64,000 nt of DNA from contig JBGAVD010000004.1 in assembly GCA_044228285.1 (NCBI GenBank), forward strand, positions 421,208 through 485,207. Direction: 5' to 3'. This DNA comes from JBBATK01 sp044228285 (GTDB taxonomy: Bacteria; Bacteroidota; Ignavibacteria; Kapaibacteriales; NICIL-2). A program made the position numbers and the translations under genes. This document shows, one piece after another, positions 7,211-15,581 of this stretch; the stretch's first letter is position 1; each line of letters starts with the position of its first letter. Below the pieces are notes generated by a model, which saw only the letters and a program-made list of their open reading frames with translations, did not search any database and was not told the DNA's origin.

Positions 7211-8755
7211 ATGAAAGCATTTACAAATGAAGTCTTTTTAGATTTCACAAAAGCTGCTAATGTCAAGAAGCAGATGGAAGCGCTTAGTGCGGTTCGAAAG
7301 AAGTTTGGTAAAGAGTATCCAAACATCATTGGTTCGAAGAAGATAACGACAGAGACGAAGACAACCTCCATCAACCCTGCCAATCCAAAGGAAGTTATTG
7401 GGGTATTCCAAAAGTCTGGGATTGAAGATGCAGAGAAGGCTATTCAAACAGCGGCGAAGACCTTCGAGACCTGGAAGAATGTTCCAACAAAAGAGCGTGC
7501 GAACTTCTTGTTCAAGGCTGCTGCAGTCATTCGTAAGCGCCGTTTGGAAATCAATGCTTGGATGATCTCTGAAGTCGGCAAGAACTATCTGGAAGCAGAT
7601 GCTGATACCTGCGAAGCGATTGACTTTCTTGAGTTCTATGGTCGCGAAGCGCTACGCTATGCTGAGAAGCAACCTATTGTTCCAATTAAGGGCGAGCACA
7701 ATGAGTTGATATATGTTCCGCTCGGAGTTGGTGTGGTTATTCCACCTTGGAATTTTCCATTTGCAATTCTCGTTGGAATGTCTTCTGCCGCCATTGTCAG
7801 TGGCAACACAGTCGTTCTCAAGCCATCGAGTGAGTCTCCAATGATGGGTTGGTTATTCAATGAAATCATGAACGAGGTTGGTCTGCCAAAAGGCGTATTG
7901 AACTTTTTGGTTTCGAGTGGTGGGGAAGCGGGCGACTATCTCGTACAACATCGACTGACCCGCTTCATCTCCTTTACTGGCTCCATGGAAGTGGGCTTAC
8001 GTGTAAATGAATTGGCAGCAAAAACACCGCCAGACCAGCTTTGGATTAAGCGTGTTGTTGCGGAAATGGGCGGTAAAGACGGAATCGTTGTTGATAGCGA
8101 AACAGACATCGACGAAGCTGCGAAAGGCACAGCTGCTGCTGCTTTTGGCTTCCAAGGTCAGAAGTGCTCTGCTTGCTCACGCGTTATTGTGGACAAGGCT
8201 GTGTACAATGAGTTCGTTGAGCGACTGAAGGTTCATGTCGAAGCATTAACTGTTGGAAATCCAATGGACAACGGTGCGGTCGGACCAGTCGTCAGTGAAC
8301 GTGCTATGAATAGCATACTGAAGTACATCGAGATCGGTAAGAAGGAAGGAAAGTTGCTTTGTGGTGGTGGACGTGTAGAAGGCCAGAATGGCTATTATAT
8401 TCAGCCAACTGTTTTTACAGATATTAAGCCGAATGCGACGATCTCGCAGGAAGAGATATTTGGTCCTGTGCTTGCTGTTATCAAAGCAAAGGACTTCGAC
8501 GATGCAATGAAGATTGCAAACGGCACAAAGTTTGGTCTCACAGGTGCCGTCTACACGCGAAATAAAAAGAAACTCGAACGCGCACGCAACGAGTTCTTTG
8601 TAGGAAATCTTTATTTGAATCGCAAGTGTACTGGTGCACTTGTCGGTGTGCATCCATTTGGTGGATTTAATATGAGTGGAACAGACTCGAAAGCAGGAGG
8701 CCGCGACTACTTGCTCTTGTTTATGCAAGCCAAGATGGTCAGCCGTAAACTCTAA
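7211..8755 (+). CDS. pruA: L-glutamate gamma-semialdehyde dehydrogenase (1-pyrroline-5-carboxylate dehydrogenase)
   Basis: NAD-dependent aldehyde dehydrogenase that oxidises glutamate-gamma-semialdehyde to glutamate, the second step of proline degradation. At 514 residues it matches the stand-alone RocA/PruA type, not the PutA fusion. Visible motifs are the cofactor/catalytic segment PPWNFPFAI, VVLKPSSESP, FTGSMEVG, the Glu-containing AEMGGKDGIVVDS and the catalytic cysteine region GFQGQKCSACSR. The C-terminal EEIFGPVLAV and PFGGFNMSGTDSKAGG are also present. No proline dehydrogenase is adjacent. A strong bidirectional hairpin at 8805-8843 closes the gene. The ATG at 7211 is preceded by GGAGAATGA. 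The 215 bases upstream show no gene or clear promoter. Confidence 0.9.
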   Translation: MKAFTNEVFLDFTKAANVKKQMEALSAVRKKFGKEYPNIIGSKKITTETKTTSINPANPKEVIGVFQKSGIEDAEKAIQTAAKTFETWKNVPTKERANFLFKAAAVIRKRRLEINAWMISEVGKNYLEADADTCEAIDFLEFYGREALRYAEKQPIVPIKGEHNELIYVPLGVGVVIPPWNFPFAILVGMSSAAIVSGNTVVLKPSSESPMMGWLFNEIMNEVGLPKGVLNFLVSSGGEAGDYLVQHRLTRFISFTGSMEVGLRVNELAAKTPPDQLWIKRVVAEMGGKDGIVVDSETDIDEAAKGTAAAAFGFQGQKCSACSRVIVDKAVYNEFVERLKVHVEALTVGNPMDNGAVGPVVSERAMNSILKYIEIGKKEGKLLCGGGRVEGQNGYYIQPTVFTDIKPNATISQEEIFGPVLAVIKAKDFDDAMKIANGTKFGLTGAVYTRNKKKLERARNEFFVGNLYLNRKCTGALVGVHPFGGFNMSGTDSKAGGRDYLLLFMQAKMVSRKL

Positions 8756-8804
8756 TAGGGTTTAATCAATGCGCGTTTGAGAACCTACTCTTTATGCACG
8801 TTAA

Positions 8805-8843
8805 AACAATAGCGCCAATGCTCAGAGCATTGGCGCTATTGTT
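8805..8843. terminator. Bidirectional terminator hairpin after pruA
   Basis: A perfect 17-bp inverted repeat: left arm 8805-8821 starts AACAATAGCGCC, the loop is TCAGA, and right arm 8827-8843 ends GGCGCTATTGTT. The flanks are AAA on the left and ATTCT on the right. It sits between convergent genes (pruA and the minus-strand lipoprotein) and can terminate transcription from both sides. Confidence 0.8.
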
Positions 8844-8890
8844 ATTCTAAAGGGTTCTGTTGTTATTCGGTATCAACGAGAGCAACAACT

Positions 8891-9679
8891 CTACATCGTT
8901 GGAGGAAACACACCGAGGTGAATAGTGCGACCAGTTTTCGTGAGAATAATCACACCGACTAAACCGTACTTGTGATTGGTCACGTAGGTGATCTTGTCGA
9001 TGAAGAGATCTCCGCCTTCTACACGACTGACGCCGCCAGCTTCTCGGGTCTCTTCAACCTTCATCACTTTTATCATCCAGAAGCCAATTGCATAGTCATC
9101 AGTAGTTGAGTGGTAGGTAACGGTGCGAGTTATCTTTTCTCCCTCTGCATTGTTGAACACATACTTGTCGCCAACTTTAGATCCATATTTCACGATGGTA
9201 AAAGGTTTTGATTCATCGCCCTTGCCATTGACAAACTCCTGAATGCCATCAGAGGTAATCTTGAGCTTTAGGTCAAAGCTTGCATGCATCTTTGCTTTAT
9301 TGGAGGTATCAAGAGTTGCACCAAACCTGTTCTTATAGTAGTCGATCGCTATGCTGCGCATACCTGGACTTAAGGCAGATGTGCCAAGCGCTGAGTCCAG
9401 ACCTTTAACAAACGAAGAATCAAAGCCTATATCAGCATGGATCGTTACTATACCATTATTGTTTTTGGTGACCACAACTGTGTCATACATATGGTCGAGC
9501 CCAGGTATGTATGTTGAAGGAACGTCAAGGTATGAACCGAATTTCGATCCAACCGTTGCATAGTCAACATTGGTGTTGCCGCCTAGCTCATTTGGTCCAA
9601 GGGCATCTTCAGAACAGGAGATGTACACCATGCTGCCAACAATGAGAAGAGCAATACTAAAGCGTGATAAGAGTTTCAT
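8891..9679 (-). CDS. Hypothetical lipoprotein
   Basis: A 262-residue protein I cannot assign to a family. The N-terminus MKLLSRFSIALLIVGSMVYISC is a signal sequence. The cysteine near residue 22 is followed by SED, consistent with a lipoprotein (ISC is a loose lipobox). The mature part is rich in Thr, Val, Asp and Gly with alternating hydrophobic residues, suggesting an all-beta domain. It has no other cysteine, no repeats and no catalytic motif. It is transcribed alone, convergent to pruA, with a shared terminator hairpin between them. The start ATG at 9679 is preceded by GAAAGGGAA on the coding strand, a good ribosome-binding site. Confidence 0.7.
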   Translation of the reverse strand: MKLLSRFSIALLIVGSMVYISCSEDALGPNELGGNTNVDYATVGSKFGSYLDVPSTYIPGLDHMYDTVVVTKNNNGIVTIHADIGFDSSFVKGLDSALGTSALSPGMRSIAIDYYKNRFGATLDTSNKAKMHASFDLKLKITSDGIQEFVNGKGDESKPFTIVKYGSKVGDKYVFNNAEGEKITRTVTYHSTTDDYAIGFWMIKVMKVEETREAGGVSRVEGGDLFIDKITYVTNHKYGLVGVIILTKTGRTIHLGVFPPTM

Positions 9680-10108
9680 CTGATTTCCCTTTCAAGAGAT
9701 TCGTAGAACCGCTGCAAATGTCTGCAAGAAGAACCAGACAAAACATGACCTTCGTCATGTGCTCGACTAAGTAATCTCAGCTCATTAAAGTCCTCGTTTG
9801 GGATTAAGAGAATTGGAAGCTATCTACGGAAACAGGGTCTTCTCGGCGCTGCTATCCTTGATAGAGCTGCTATGGTGCTGACCTCATCGCAGAACAGATG
9901 AACAGGATTTCAACAGTCTTCTGGAGTTTCTTTTTGCTATGGCAAGCGCTTCGCGCTCGCCTTTAGCCTTCATTTCTGGAGAATAGGAGGGACTTCGTGT
10001 GGCAAGGGTTCCGTGTACACGCTTTTTCCTATTTTGATGCACTTCTGGCGCTGAGATTTCTCGCAGTGATCACAGCACCTTTGGAAGCTGTTCCACACAT
10101 ACTCGCTC
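9680..10108. other. Intergenic region with a short GC hairpin
   Basis: About 430 bases between divergent genes. At 9941-9961 lies a hairpin, GGCAAGCGC, loop TTC, GCGCTCGCC; the minus-strand version closes its one mismatch as a G-U pair. A GTG at 9997 with a good AGGAGG upstream opens a 72-codon frame that overlaps the nuclease start; its composition gives no support for a real protein. No promoter with both elements was found. Confidence 0.4.
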
Positions 10109-10981
10109 ATGATGTCTACCGCTCTGGACCTCAGTGCCAAGTCGAGGACTGTATCTGTACAGCCCCTCGTCAGTGCCTTTTTACTCCTATGCCTTTCATT
10201 AGGCTTCAGCTTTAGTGCGTGTAAGGAGTCATCGCCTCAGTCAATAATCGTTGCGCCTCCGGAGACCTTCTTTTCATCCGCACTTGAGTTAGGAACGCCG
10301 CAAGATGCAGATGCCTCAGACGACATCCTTTTGCGTCACTTTGAGTATACCGTCTCCTACAATCCAAACCTCAACGTAGCCAACTGGGTTGCATGGAATG
10401 AGGATTCTGCATGGTATGGTCCTGCTGAACGCTGTGATTGTTTTGAGAACGACCCAACATTGCCTTCATACCTTGCCCCAGTCACGAACTCGTGTTATAC
10501 AGGCAGTGGTTATGATCGCGGACATATCTGTAACAGTGAAGCGCGTACGCGAAATGACTCAATCAATCGAGCGACCTTTTATTATTCGAATATCTTCCCC
10601 CAGACGCCAAGTCTCAACCGACAAACCTGGTATTCTCTTGAAAGGTACTGCGACTCCTTATCAAAGCGCGCGAACAAAGAACTGTATATTATTGCGGGTG
10701 GCATCTACAATACCAAGAAGAGATTGCAGGATCTGGTTACAATACCCGACTCTTGTTGGAAGATTGTCGTTATACTCGACAGAAGTCAGCGCAGAACGGC
10801 CGTTACAAACTCTACACAAGTAATAGCCGTGATGATGAACAACGGAGTGTACACCACCGACAAGAATGAGTGGCAACTCTACAAGACTACCGTTCGAGCC
10901 ATCGAACAATCCAGCGGTTACAGCTTCCTGAATGCCTTGCCAACGGAAGTTCAAGATGCTATTGAAACCACAAAGTATTGA
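10109..10981 (+). CDS. NucA-like DNA/RNA non-specific endonuclease, exported lipoprotein
   Basis: A 290-residue beta-beta-alpha-metal (NUC1/endonuclease G) family nuclease that cleaves DNA and RNA without sequence preference. The catalytic motif YDRGHICNSEARTR has its general-base His at residue 139. The downstream NIFPQTPSLNRQTWYSLE supplies the metal-binding Asn and aligns by eye with the equivalent segment of cyanobacterial NucA. The N-terminus has a hydrophobic signal ending in SFSAC (Cys about residue 38), so the mature protein is probably a lipoprotein in the periplasm or outer membrane. Two additional cysteines (ERCDC) may form a disulfide. A member of the NuiA inhibitor family is encoded at 61168-61575. 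The VOC protein gene follows after 9 bases and is likely co-transcribed. Confidence 0.88.
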   Translation: MMSTALDLSAKSRTVSVQPLVSAFLLLCLSLGFSFSACKESSPQSIIVAPPETFFSSALELGTPQDADASDDILLRHFEYTVSYNPNLNVANWVAWNEDSAWYGPAERCDCFENDPTLPSYLAPVTNSCYTGSGYDRGHICNSEARTRNDSINRATFYYSNIFPQTPSLNRQTWYSLERYCDSLSKRANKELYIIAGGIYNTKKRLQDLVTIPDSCWKIVVILDRSQRRTAVTNSTQVIAVMMNNGVYTTDKNEWQLYKTTVRAIEQSSGYSFLNALPTEVQDAIETTKY

Positions 10982-10990
10982 GGATTAGAA

Positions 10991-11383
10991 ATGCGCAATC
11001 ACGAGGTGAAGGGACTGGCACTCGCAACGATCTATGTAGACGACTACCAAGTGAACTTGGTTTTTTATCGAGATGTTGTGGGTCTACCCAATATGCAGGT
11101 CATGAACGATCACTCCTGTTACTTTCAACTTGGCAATGATCAGGGTGTATACTTGGTCGGTGGTTTTGCTCTCGCGAATAGATCAGAACGCCAAACCGGC
11201 ACATCCTTCGCTTTTGATGTCAGCGACATTGATGCTTGCTATCAATCAATAAGTGATAGTGGTTCACGAATGCTGCATGAAGCTCCGGTGCAAATGAACG
11301 ACGACACCTTCTGGTTTCAATGTTCTGATCCAGGGCAGAACATTATAGAGTTTCTCGGTCCACGCGTCACTAAAAAAATATGA
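10991..11383 (+). CDS. VOC (glyoxalase/bleomycin-resistance) family protein
   Basis: A 130-residue single-module VOC protein with the beta-alpha-beta-beta-beta pattern repeated twice. The first half contains LATIYVDDYQVNLVFYRDVVGLP, and the second ends in FWFQCSDPGQNIIEFLG. Members are metal-dependent lyases, isomerases, dioxygenases or ligand-binding proteins that usually act as dimers. The C-terminal Glu in NIIEF is the usual metal ligand, while the N-terminal ligand position is not a clear His. The substrate is unknown. The stop overlaps the next start as ATGA (11380-11383), so it is coupled to the nitrilase-family gene. It might process a small molecule related to that enzyme. Confidence 0.75.
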   Translation: MRNHEVKGLALATIYVDDYQVNLVFYRDVVGLPNMQVMNDHSCYFQLGNDQGVYLVGGFALANRSERQTGTSFAFDVSDIDACYQSISDSGSRMLHEAPVQMNDDTFWFQCSDPGQNIIEFLGPRVTKKI

Positions 11384-12171
11384 AAGTAGCAGCAATTCAG
11401 TTCTGTCCAAAGCACTCTTCGCCAGATGAGAACCTGCGTAGCATTGAGCAATACCTGCGCTCGACAGAAGCAGACCTCATTGTGTTTCCAGAGCTGAGTA
11501 CAACTGGTTATTGTTTCCAGTCATTTGACGAAACGAGGGCTCTCGCCCTGCCCCTGAGCTCAGAGCGATTCAATGCACTTCAATCACTTTGTGATGAGCA
11601 GAAGAAGACTGTTGCACTGGGATTTATTGAATGTGAGGGCGATAAAGTCTACAACTCGTGCCTCATTCTGATTCCCGGCATACAACAGCGTCATGTCTAT
11701 AGAAAAACACACCTCTTCTACAAGGAGCGATATTGTTTTCATGAAGGCAATACTGGCTTCAAGGTATTCGACGATCCACAGCACGGACTTCGCGTGGGAG
11801 TTATGATCTGTTACGACTGGCGATTCCCGGAGTCTGCAAGATCACTTGCTCTCCAAAGTGCCGACATCATAGTGTGTCCATCGAACCTTGTCACCCACAT
11901 CTGGCCCAAGGTAATGCCAGCTAGAGCTATTGAGAACAAAGTTTATCTGATAGTTGCTAATCGCTGGGGAGCAGAGCAGCTGGCAGGAGAGGAGATTCGC
12001 TTCAATGGTCTCTCTGCCATCTACTCGTACAATGGGGAAGCGCTGGTGAGTAGTCCAGCAGAAGGAGATTCTTGTATTATAGCTGAGGTTGATCCTGAGC
12101 TTACTCGCAATAAGTCATTCAATGCAGAAAATGATATTCTCCAGGATCGCCGACCACAGTACTACCTTTAA
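11380..12171 (+). CDS. Carbon-nitrogen hydrolase (nitrilase superfamily)
   Basis: A 263-residue amidase of the nitrilase superfamily. The Glu-Lys-Cys triad is visible: Glu in VFPELSTTGY, Lys in YRKTHLFYKE and Cys in VGVMICYDWRFPESAR. These enzymes hydrolyse non-peptide amide bonds; family members include N-carbamoylputrescine amidase, omega-amidase and deaminated-glutathione amidase. The RFPE segment after the catalytic Cys and the size fit an omega-amidase or aliphatic amidase-like member, but the substrate cannot be fixed. It is translationally coupled to the VOC gene. It converges on gpsA with 64 bases between them and no obvious terminator. Confidence 0.85.
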   Translation: MKVAAIQFCPKHSSPDENLRSIEQYLRSTEADLIVFPELSTTGYCFQSFDETRALALPLSSERFNALQSLCDEQKKTVALGFIECEGDKVYNSCLILIPGIQQRHVYRKTHLFYKERYCFHEGNTGFKVFDDPQHGLRVGVMICYDWRFPESARSLALQSADIIVCPSNLVTHIWPKVMPARAIENKVYLIVANRWGAEQLAGEEIRFNGLSAIYSYNGEALVSSPAEGDSCIIAEVDPELTRNKSFNAENDILQDRRPQYYL

Positions 12172-12235
12172 AGTATCAACTTCTATTGTAATCACTGTAG
12201 AACGCTACTCACATGCGTTTGCTGTCTGGCACAGT

Positions 12236-13225
12236 CTAGTGCTCCGACTTCGACTCACGGGTCATCAAATCATGAACAGCCTGGCGTGGAGATTTGTTAT
12301 GAAACAGGATCTCATAGACCTGCTCAACAATAGGCATTTCAACTCCATGACGTTTCGCTAAGAAGTATGCGGACTCAGTGGTCGCAACACCTTCGGCTAC
12401 CATTGGCATATCTGCGAGAATATCACCTAGTGTTTTACCCATTCCGATCTGCTCACCAACTCGACGGTTTCGTGAGTGACGTGAGTCGCAGGTAACAATG
12501 AGGTCACCAAGGCCGCTAAGACCACTAAAGGTCATTGGGTTTGCACCCAGCTCTACACCAAGACGTGTGATTTCCGCAAGCCCACGTGTGATGAGGGCTG
12601 CCTTTGTATTGTCCCCGGTTCCTAGTCCATCAATGATCCCGGCGGCTATTGCAATAACGTTCTTCAATGCACCGCCAAGCTCAGCTCCAATGACATCAGA
12701 GCTGCGATACACCCGGAAGGTAGCGTTGTTAAACACATCTTGTACGATACGTGCAGTGTTTTCATCTGATGATGCTGCGACAACCGTTGTTGGCACTTCG
12801 CGCACAACCTCTTCTGCGTGACTTGGTCCGGTGAGAACCACGTAATTGTCTCTGTCAATTTTACAGCACTCTTTCAGCAATTGCGAAACACGAAGCAGGG
12901 TCTTGTTTTCAATACCTTTGGCAGCGTTCGCAATGACTTTGTCATGAACTTTGAAGGGATGATTCGCGAAAACACTTCGGATAAACTGTGTTGGAACGGA
13001 GATAACGAGCAGTTCGTCCTGATCAAAATCCACAGCTTCGGTGGTTGCTACGATTCCGTCACCGAGTTGAACTCCAGGAAGGAACACAGAGTTGCTTCGC
13101 TGAACATTGATTTCTGAAACGAGTGTTTGTGATCGTGTCCAGAGACGTACGGAATGACCATTTGCTGCCGCAACCTGAGCCAGTGCAGTGCCCCAACCAC
13201 CAGCGCCTATGATGCCAATGTTCAT
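12236..13225 (-). CDS. gpsA: Glycerol-3-phosphate dehydrogenase [NAD(P)+]
   Basis: Reduces dihydroxyacetone phosphate to sn-glycerol-3-phosphate for phospholipid synthesis. At 329 residues it has normal GpsA length. The Rossmann motif is IGAGGWGTALAQ at residues 5-16. The active-site region is AELGGALKNVIAIAAGI with the catalytic Lys, followed by DGLGTGDNTKAALITRG. The C-terminal SGLGDLIVTCDSRHSRNR is also conserved. The plsY gene lies just upstream on the same strand, so the product is passed to the enzyme encoded next to it. A small hairpin with a T-tract (13253-13275) lies between them and may attenuate read-through. Confidence 0.95.
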   Translation of the reverse strand: MNIGIIGAGGWGTALAQVAAANGHSVRLWTRSQTLVSEINVQRSNSVFLPGVQLGDGIVATTEAVDFDQDELLVISVPTQFIRSVFANHPFKVHDKVIANAAKGIENKTLLRVSQLLKECCKIDRDNYVVLTGPSHAEEVVREVPTTVVAASSDENTARIVQDVFNNATFRVYRSSDVIGAELGGALKNVIAIAAGIIDGLGTGDNTKAALITRGLAEITRLGVELGANPMTFSGLSGLGDLIVTCDSRHSRNRRVGEQIGMGKTLGDILADMPMVAEGVATTESAYFLAKRHGVEMPIVEQVYEILFHNKSPRQAVHDLMTRESKSEH

Positions 13226-13252
13226 GAGAAGGTGTTAGCAGAGTGGTGAAAC

Positions 13253-13275
13253 AAAAATGGCGACTAAATGTCGCC
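13253..13275 (-). terminator. Intrinsic terminator/attenuator between plsY and gpsA
   Basis: Read on the minus strand: GGCGAC, loop ATTTA, GTCGCC, then ATTTTTG. The 6-bp stem with a five-T run starts 31 bases after the plsY stop. It is short, so partial read-through into gpsA is plausible. Confidence 0.5.
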
Positions 13276-13306
13276 ACGAAACTACGAAAGGTCTTCAGCT
13301 CTTGCG

Positions 13307-13990
13307 TCATCGCCTCAAGATTTGCCAACTGGTCATCTTACTTTCAGTGCCGCTTAACAGACGTCGAATGTTTGATCTGTGCATGTAGATAACGAGCGAT
13401 GAAACACCTACCGCAAACCAGATCAACGTATGGTATCCGTCAATGTTCGCTCCGAAGACGTTGTATCGGAAGGCCATGGTACTTGGGAGTACCAACGCTG
13501 CAAGTATAGATCCTAAGGAGATGTAACCGCTGAGCATGACTGCTAAGGCGAAAACGACAATGGCTACGCTTACTTCAATAGGTGCAATACCGATCAACAT
13601 TCCGGTTGCTGTATTGACACCCTTGCCGCCTTTGAATCCTACGAACACACTGAAAATGTGACCTAATACAGCAGAAGCTCCAGCGATAATTTTCACGACG
13701 GTAATGTCTTCAAAAGGAGTGCGATTGGTGAAGGGCAAGTGATGTCCTTCCATAAGATGCACCACAAACACCACGGCTACGAGGCCTTTCAAGATGTCAG
13801 CCACTTGCACAAAAACGCCCCATTTGGAGCCTAGTAGGCGAAAAGCATTGGTAGAACCCATGTTTCCGCTTCCTTTGGTGCGAATATCAAATCCAAAGAA
13901 CTGTCGGCTGACGATAACAGCCGTCGGTATGGATCCAATCAGATAGCTGATCAATCCGATAGCTATCAAACGAAATGTAGGGTCAATCAT
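13307..13990 (-). CDS. plsY: Acyl phosphate:glycerol-3-phosphate acyltransferase
   Basis: Inner-membrane enzyme that transfers an acyl group from acyl phosphate to the sn-1 position of glycerol-3-phosphate, the first step of phospholipid synthesis in the PlsX/PlsY pathway. The 227 residues show five to seven hydrophobic helices. Conserved loops are GSGNMGSTNAFRLLG (residues about 41-55) and GFKGGKGVNTATG, which is the glycerol-phosphate binding block. The N-terminal LIGSIPTAVIVSR is also characteristic. It lies directly upstream of gpsA on the same strand, forming a lipid-precursor pair. plsX is not in this window. No ribosome-binding site is evident before the ATG at 13990. Confidence 0.93.
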   Translation of the reverse strand: MIDPTFRLIAIGLISYLIGSIPTAVIVSRQFFGFDIRTKGSGNMGSTNAFRLLGSKWGVFVQVADILKGLVAVVFVVHLMEGHHLPFTNRTPFEDITVVKIIAGASAVLGHIFSVFVGFKGGKGVNTATGMLIGIAPIEVSVAIVVFALAVMLSGYISLGSILAALVLPSTMAFRYNVFGANIDGYHTLIWFAVGVSSLVIYMHRSNIRRLLSGTESKMTSWQILRR

Positions 13991-14142
13991 AGTACGAATG
14001 TGATGAACGACAGACTAAACAAACTGAACTATAGACTATATATCGTCAAATCGCGAAAAATATTTGATACGTGGAACAAAATTACAAGTTTGCACGAAAG
14101 TATCAGAGACATTCGTCTTGAATGTCAGATTAATTTTCGATC

Positions 14143-14201
14143 ATCTAATCTCTGGGTGTCTGGCTGCCGAGGCAGCCTTGGCAGCCAAGGGGTCATTAGA
14201 T
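14143..14201. repeat. Compound palindrome upstream of the ClpB half
   Basis: A nested structure. The outer arms are ATCTAAT (14143-14149) and ATTAGAT (14195-14201). Inside are GGCTGCC/GGCAGCC (14162-14168, 14171-14177) and, sharing sequence with it, CCTTGGC-A-GCCAAGG (14176-14190). The two inner hairpins share two bases and can alternate. The surrounding ~250 bases (13991-14243) are otherwise gene-free and AT-rich, ending in a run of ten T before the ribosome-binding site of the ClpB half. It could be a leader structure, a recombination scar or a small mobile-element end. Confidence 0.55.
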
Positions 14202-14243
14202 AACACGCATAGCCCATTGCCATATTTTTTTTTTAGGTGAACC

Positions 14244-15581
14244 ATGCAAGATGCAGCTCTCTCAACACGCAAACGACTAGAGGAAATCGACAAGGAACTT
14301 GCCGATCTTCTTGAGGAACAAAATGCTCTCAAGGCACGTTGGAACGTAGAAAAACGCCATATCCAACGTCTGCGCTCTATTAAAGAGGACATCGGACAAA
14401 CGAAAATTGCTGCCGATGAGGCAGAACGACAAGGTGACCTCGGTCGGGTTGCCGAGCTCCGTTACGGGAAGCTCCACCAGCTTCAAAAGCAAATAGAAGA
14501 AGAGAAAAAGGAACTGGAGGAAGTTCAACTTCAGGGCAAGATGCTCAAAGAAGAGGTCGAAGCGGAGGACATTGCTGAGATCGTAGCGAAGTGGACAGGC
14601 ATCCCGGTTCAACGAATGCTTGAGACCGAGCGCTCGAAACTTCTGAACATGGAAGATAGACTCCACGAGCGAGTGATCAATCAGAGTGATGCTATACGTG
14701 TCATTGCTAACGCTATTCGTCGCTCTCGAGCGGGTTTAGCAGACGCGAACAAGCCCATTGGATCGTTCATTTTTCTTGGCACGACTGGCGTCGGAAAAAC
14801 AGAGGTGGCTCGTGCCCTCGCTGAGTTTCTTTTCGATGATGAGTCAGCCATTGTTCGCATCGATATGAGCGAGTATATGGAGAAGCACTCTGTGTCTCGT
14901 CTCGTTGGTGCACCTCCTGGCTATGTTGGTTATGAAGAAGGTGGACAACTCACCGAGGCCGTACGTCTGCGTCCGTATTCCGTTGTGTTGTTTGATGAGA
15001 TTGAAAAAGCACACTCAGATGTGTTCAATATTCTCTTGCAATTGCTTGATGAAGGGCGTCTCACCGACTCAAAAGGACGCACAGTAAACTTCAGCAATAC
15101 GATTGTCATCATGACCTCGAATCTTGGTACAGAGTATTTGCAGGACAAGCTGGCAAACGTCACTGACGCTAACCGAGATGAAATTGTCAACGAAGCGCGT
15201 GTACATATCGTAGAACTTCTACGCCAACGTATGCGTCCGGAGTTTCTCAATCGCATCGACGAGATCATTCTCTTTAAACCTCTTACGAAAACAGAGATTC
15301 GTCAGATCGTTGCCCTGCATGTGAAAAAGCTGCAACAGCGTATGCTGAAGGAGGGCATCGAACTCAAGACAGACGATGAAGTGCTTGACTGGCTGGCCCA
15401 AATGGGCTATGATCCCCAATATGGTGCTCGCCCGCTGAAACGCGCAATCCAACGACATTTGGTGGATGCCATCGCCATCAAACTCCTGTCCTCCGAATTC
15501 GTTAACGGCGACACCATGCAGGTTCTGGTTAAAGACACGGGCGGCCTGGACTTTGTCAAGACTGCCGCTGGTACATCGTAG
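14244..15581 (+). CDS. clpB: ClpB C-terminal half: M-domain plus second AAA+ domain only
   Basis: 445 residues that correspond to roughly the second half of ClpB (usual length about 860). Residues 1-110 form the coiled-coil M-domain, with ClpB-type motifs such as RQGDLGRVAELRYGKL. Then comes WTGIPVQRMLETERSKLL and an intact second AAA+ domain. That domain has Walker A GTTGVGKT (179-186), pore loop GYVGYEEGG, Walker B VVLFDE (247-252), sensor-1 MTSNLGTE, arginine-finger region FLNRIDE and sensor-2 GARPLKR (394-400). The N-terminal substrate domain and the whole first AAA+ domain are absent, and no trace is visible upstream in any frame. The ATG has a good AGGTGA upstream, so it is probably expressed. 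It may be a split ClpB subunit, an independent disaggregase, or a truncation remnant with intact motifs. Confidence 0.88.
   Translation: MQDAALSTRKRLEEIDKELADLLEEQNALKARWNVEKRHIQRLRSIKEDIGQTKIAADEAERQGDLGRVAELRYGKLHQLQKQIEEEKKELEEVQLQGKMLKEEVEAEDIAEIVAKWTGIPVQRMLETERSKLLNMEDRLHERVINQSDAIRVIANAIRRSRAGLADANKPIGSFIFLGTTGVGKTEVARALAEFLFDDESAIVRIDMSEYMEKHSVSRLVGAPPGYVGYEEGGQLTEAVRLRPYSVVLFDEIEKAHSDVFNILLQLLDEGRLTDSKGRTVNFSNTIVIMTSNLGTEYLQDKLANVTDANRDEIVNEARVHIVELLRQRMRPEFLNRIDEIILFKPLTKTEIRQIVALHVKKLQQRMLKEGIELKTDDEVLDWLAQMGYDPQYGARPLKRAIQRHLVDAIAIKLLSSEFVNGDTMQVLVKDTGGLDFVKTAAGTS

Noticed and set aside
9997..10215. 72-codon frame starting at a GTG with AGGAGG upstream
   Set aside because: It overlaps the first third of the nuclease gene in another frame, has no recognisable family and an unusual composition, so it is listed only as a note in the intergenic feature.
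14000..14203. 67-codon frame upstream of the ClpB half as a remnant of ClpB AAA-1
   Set aside because: Its residues do not resemble the end of ClpB's first AAA+ domain in any part, so the missing half is not just frameshifted.
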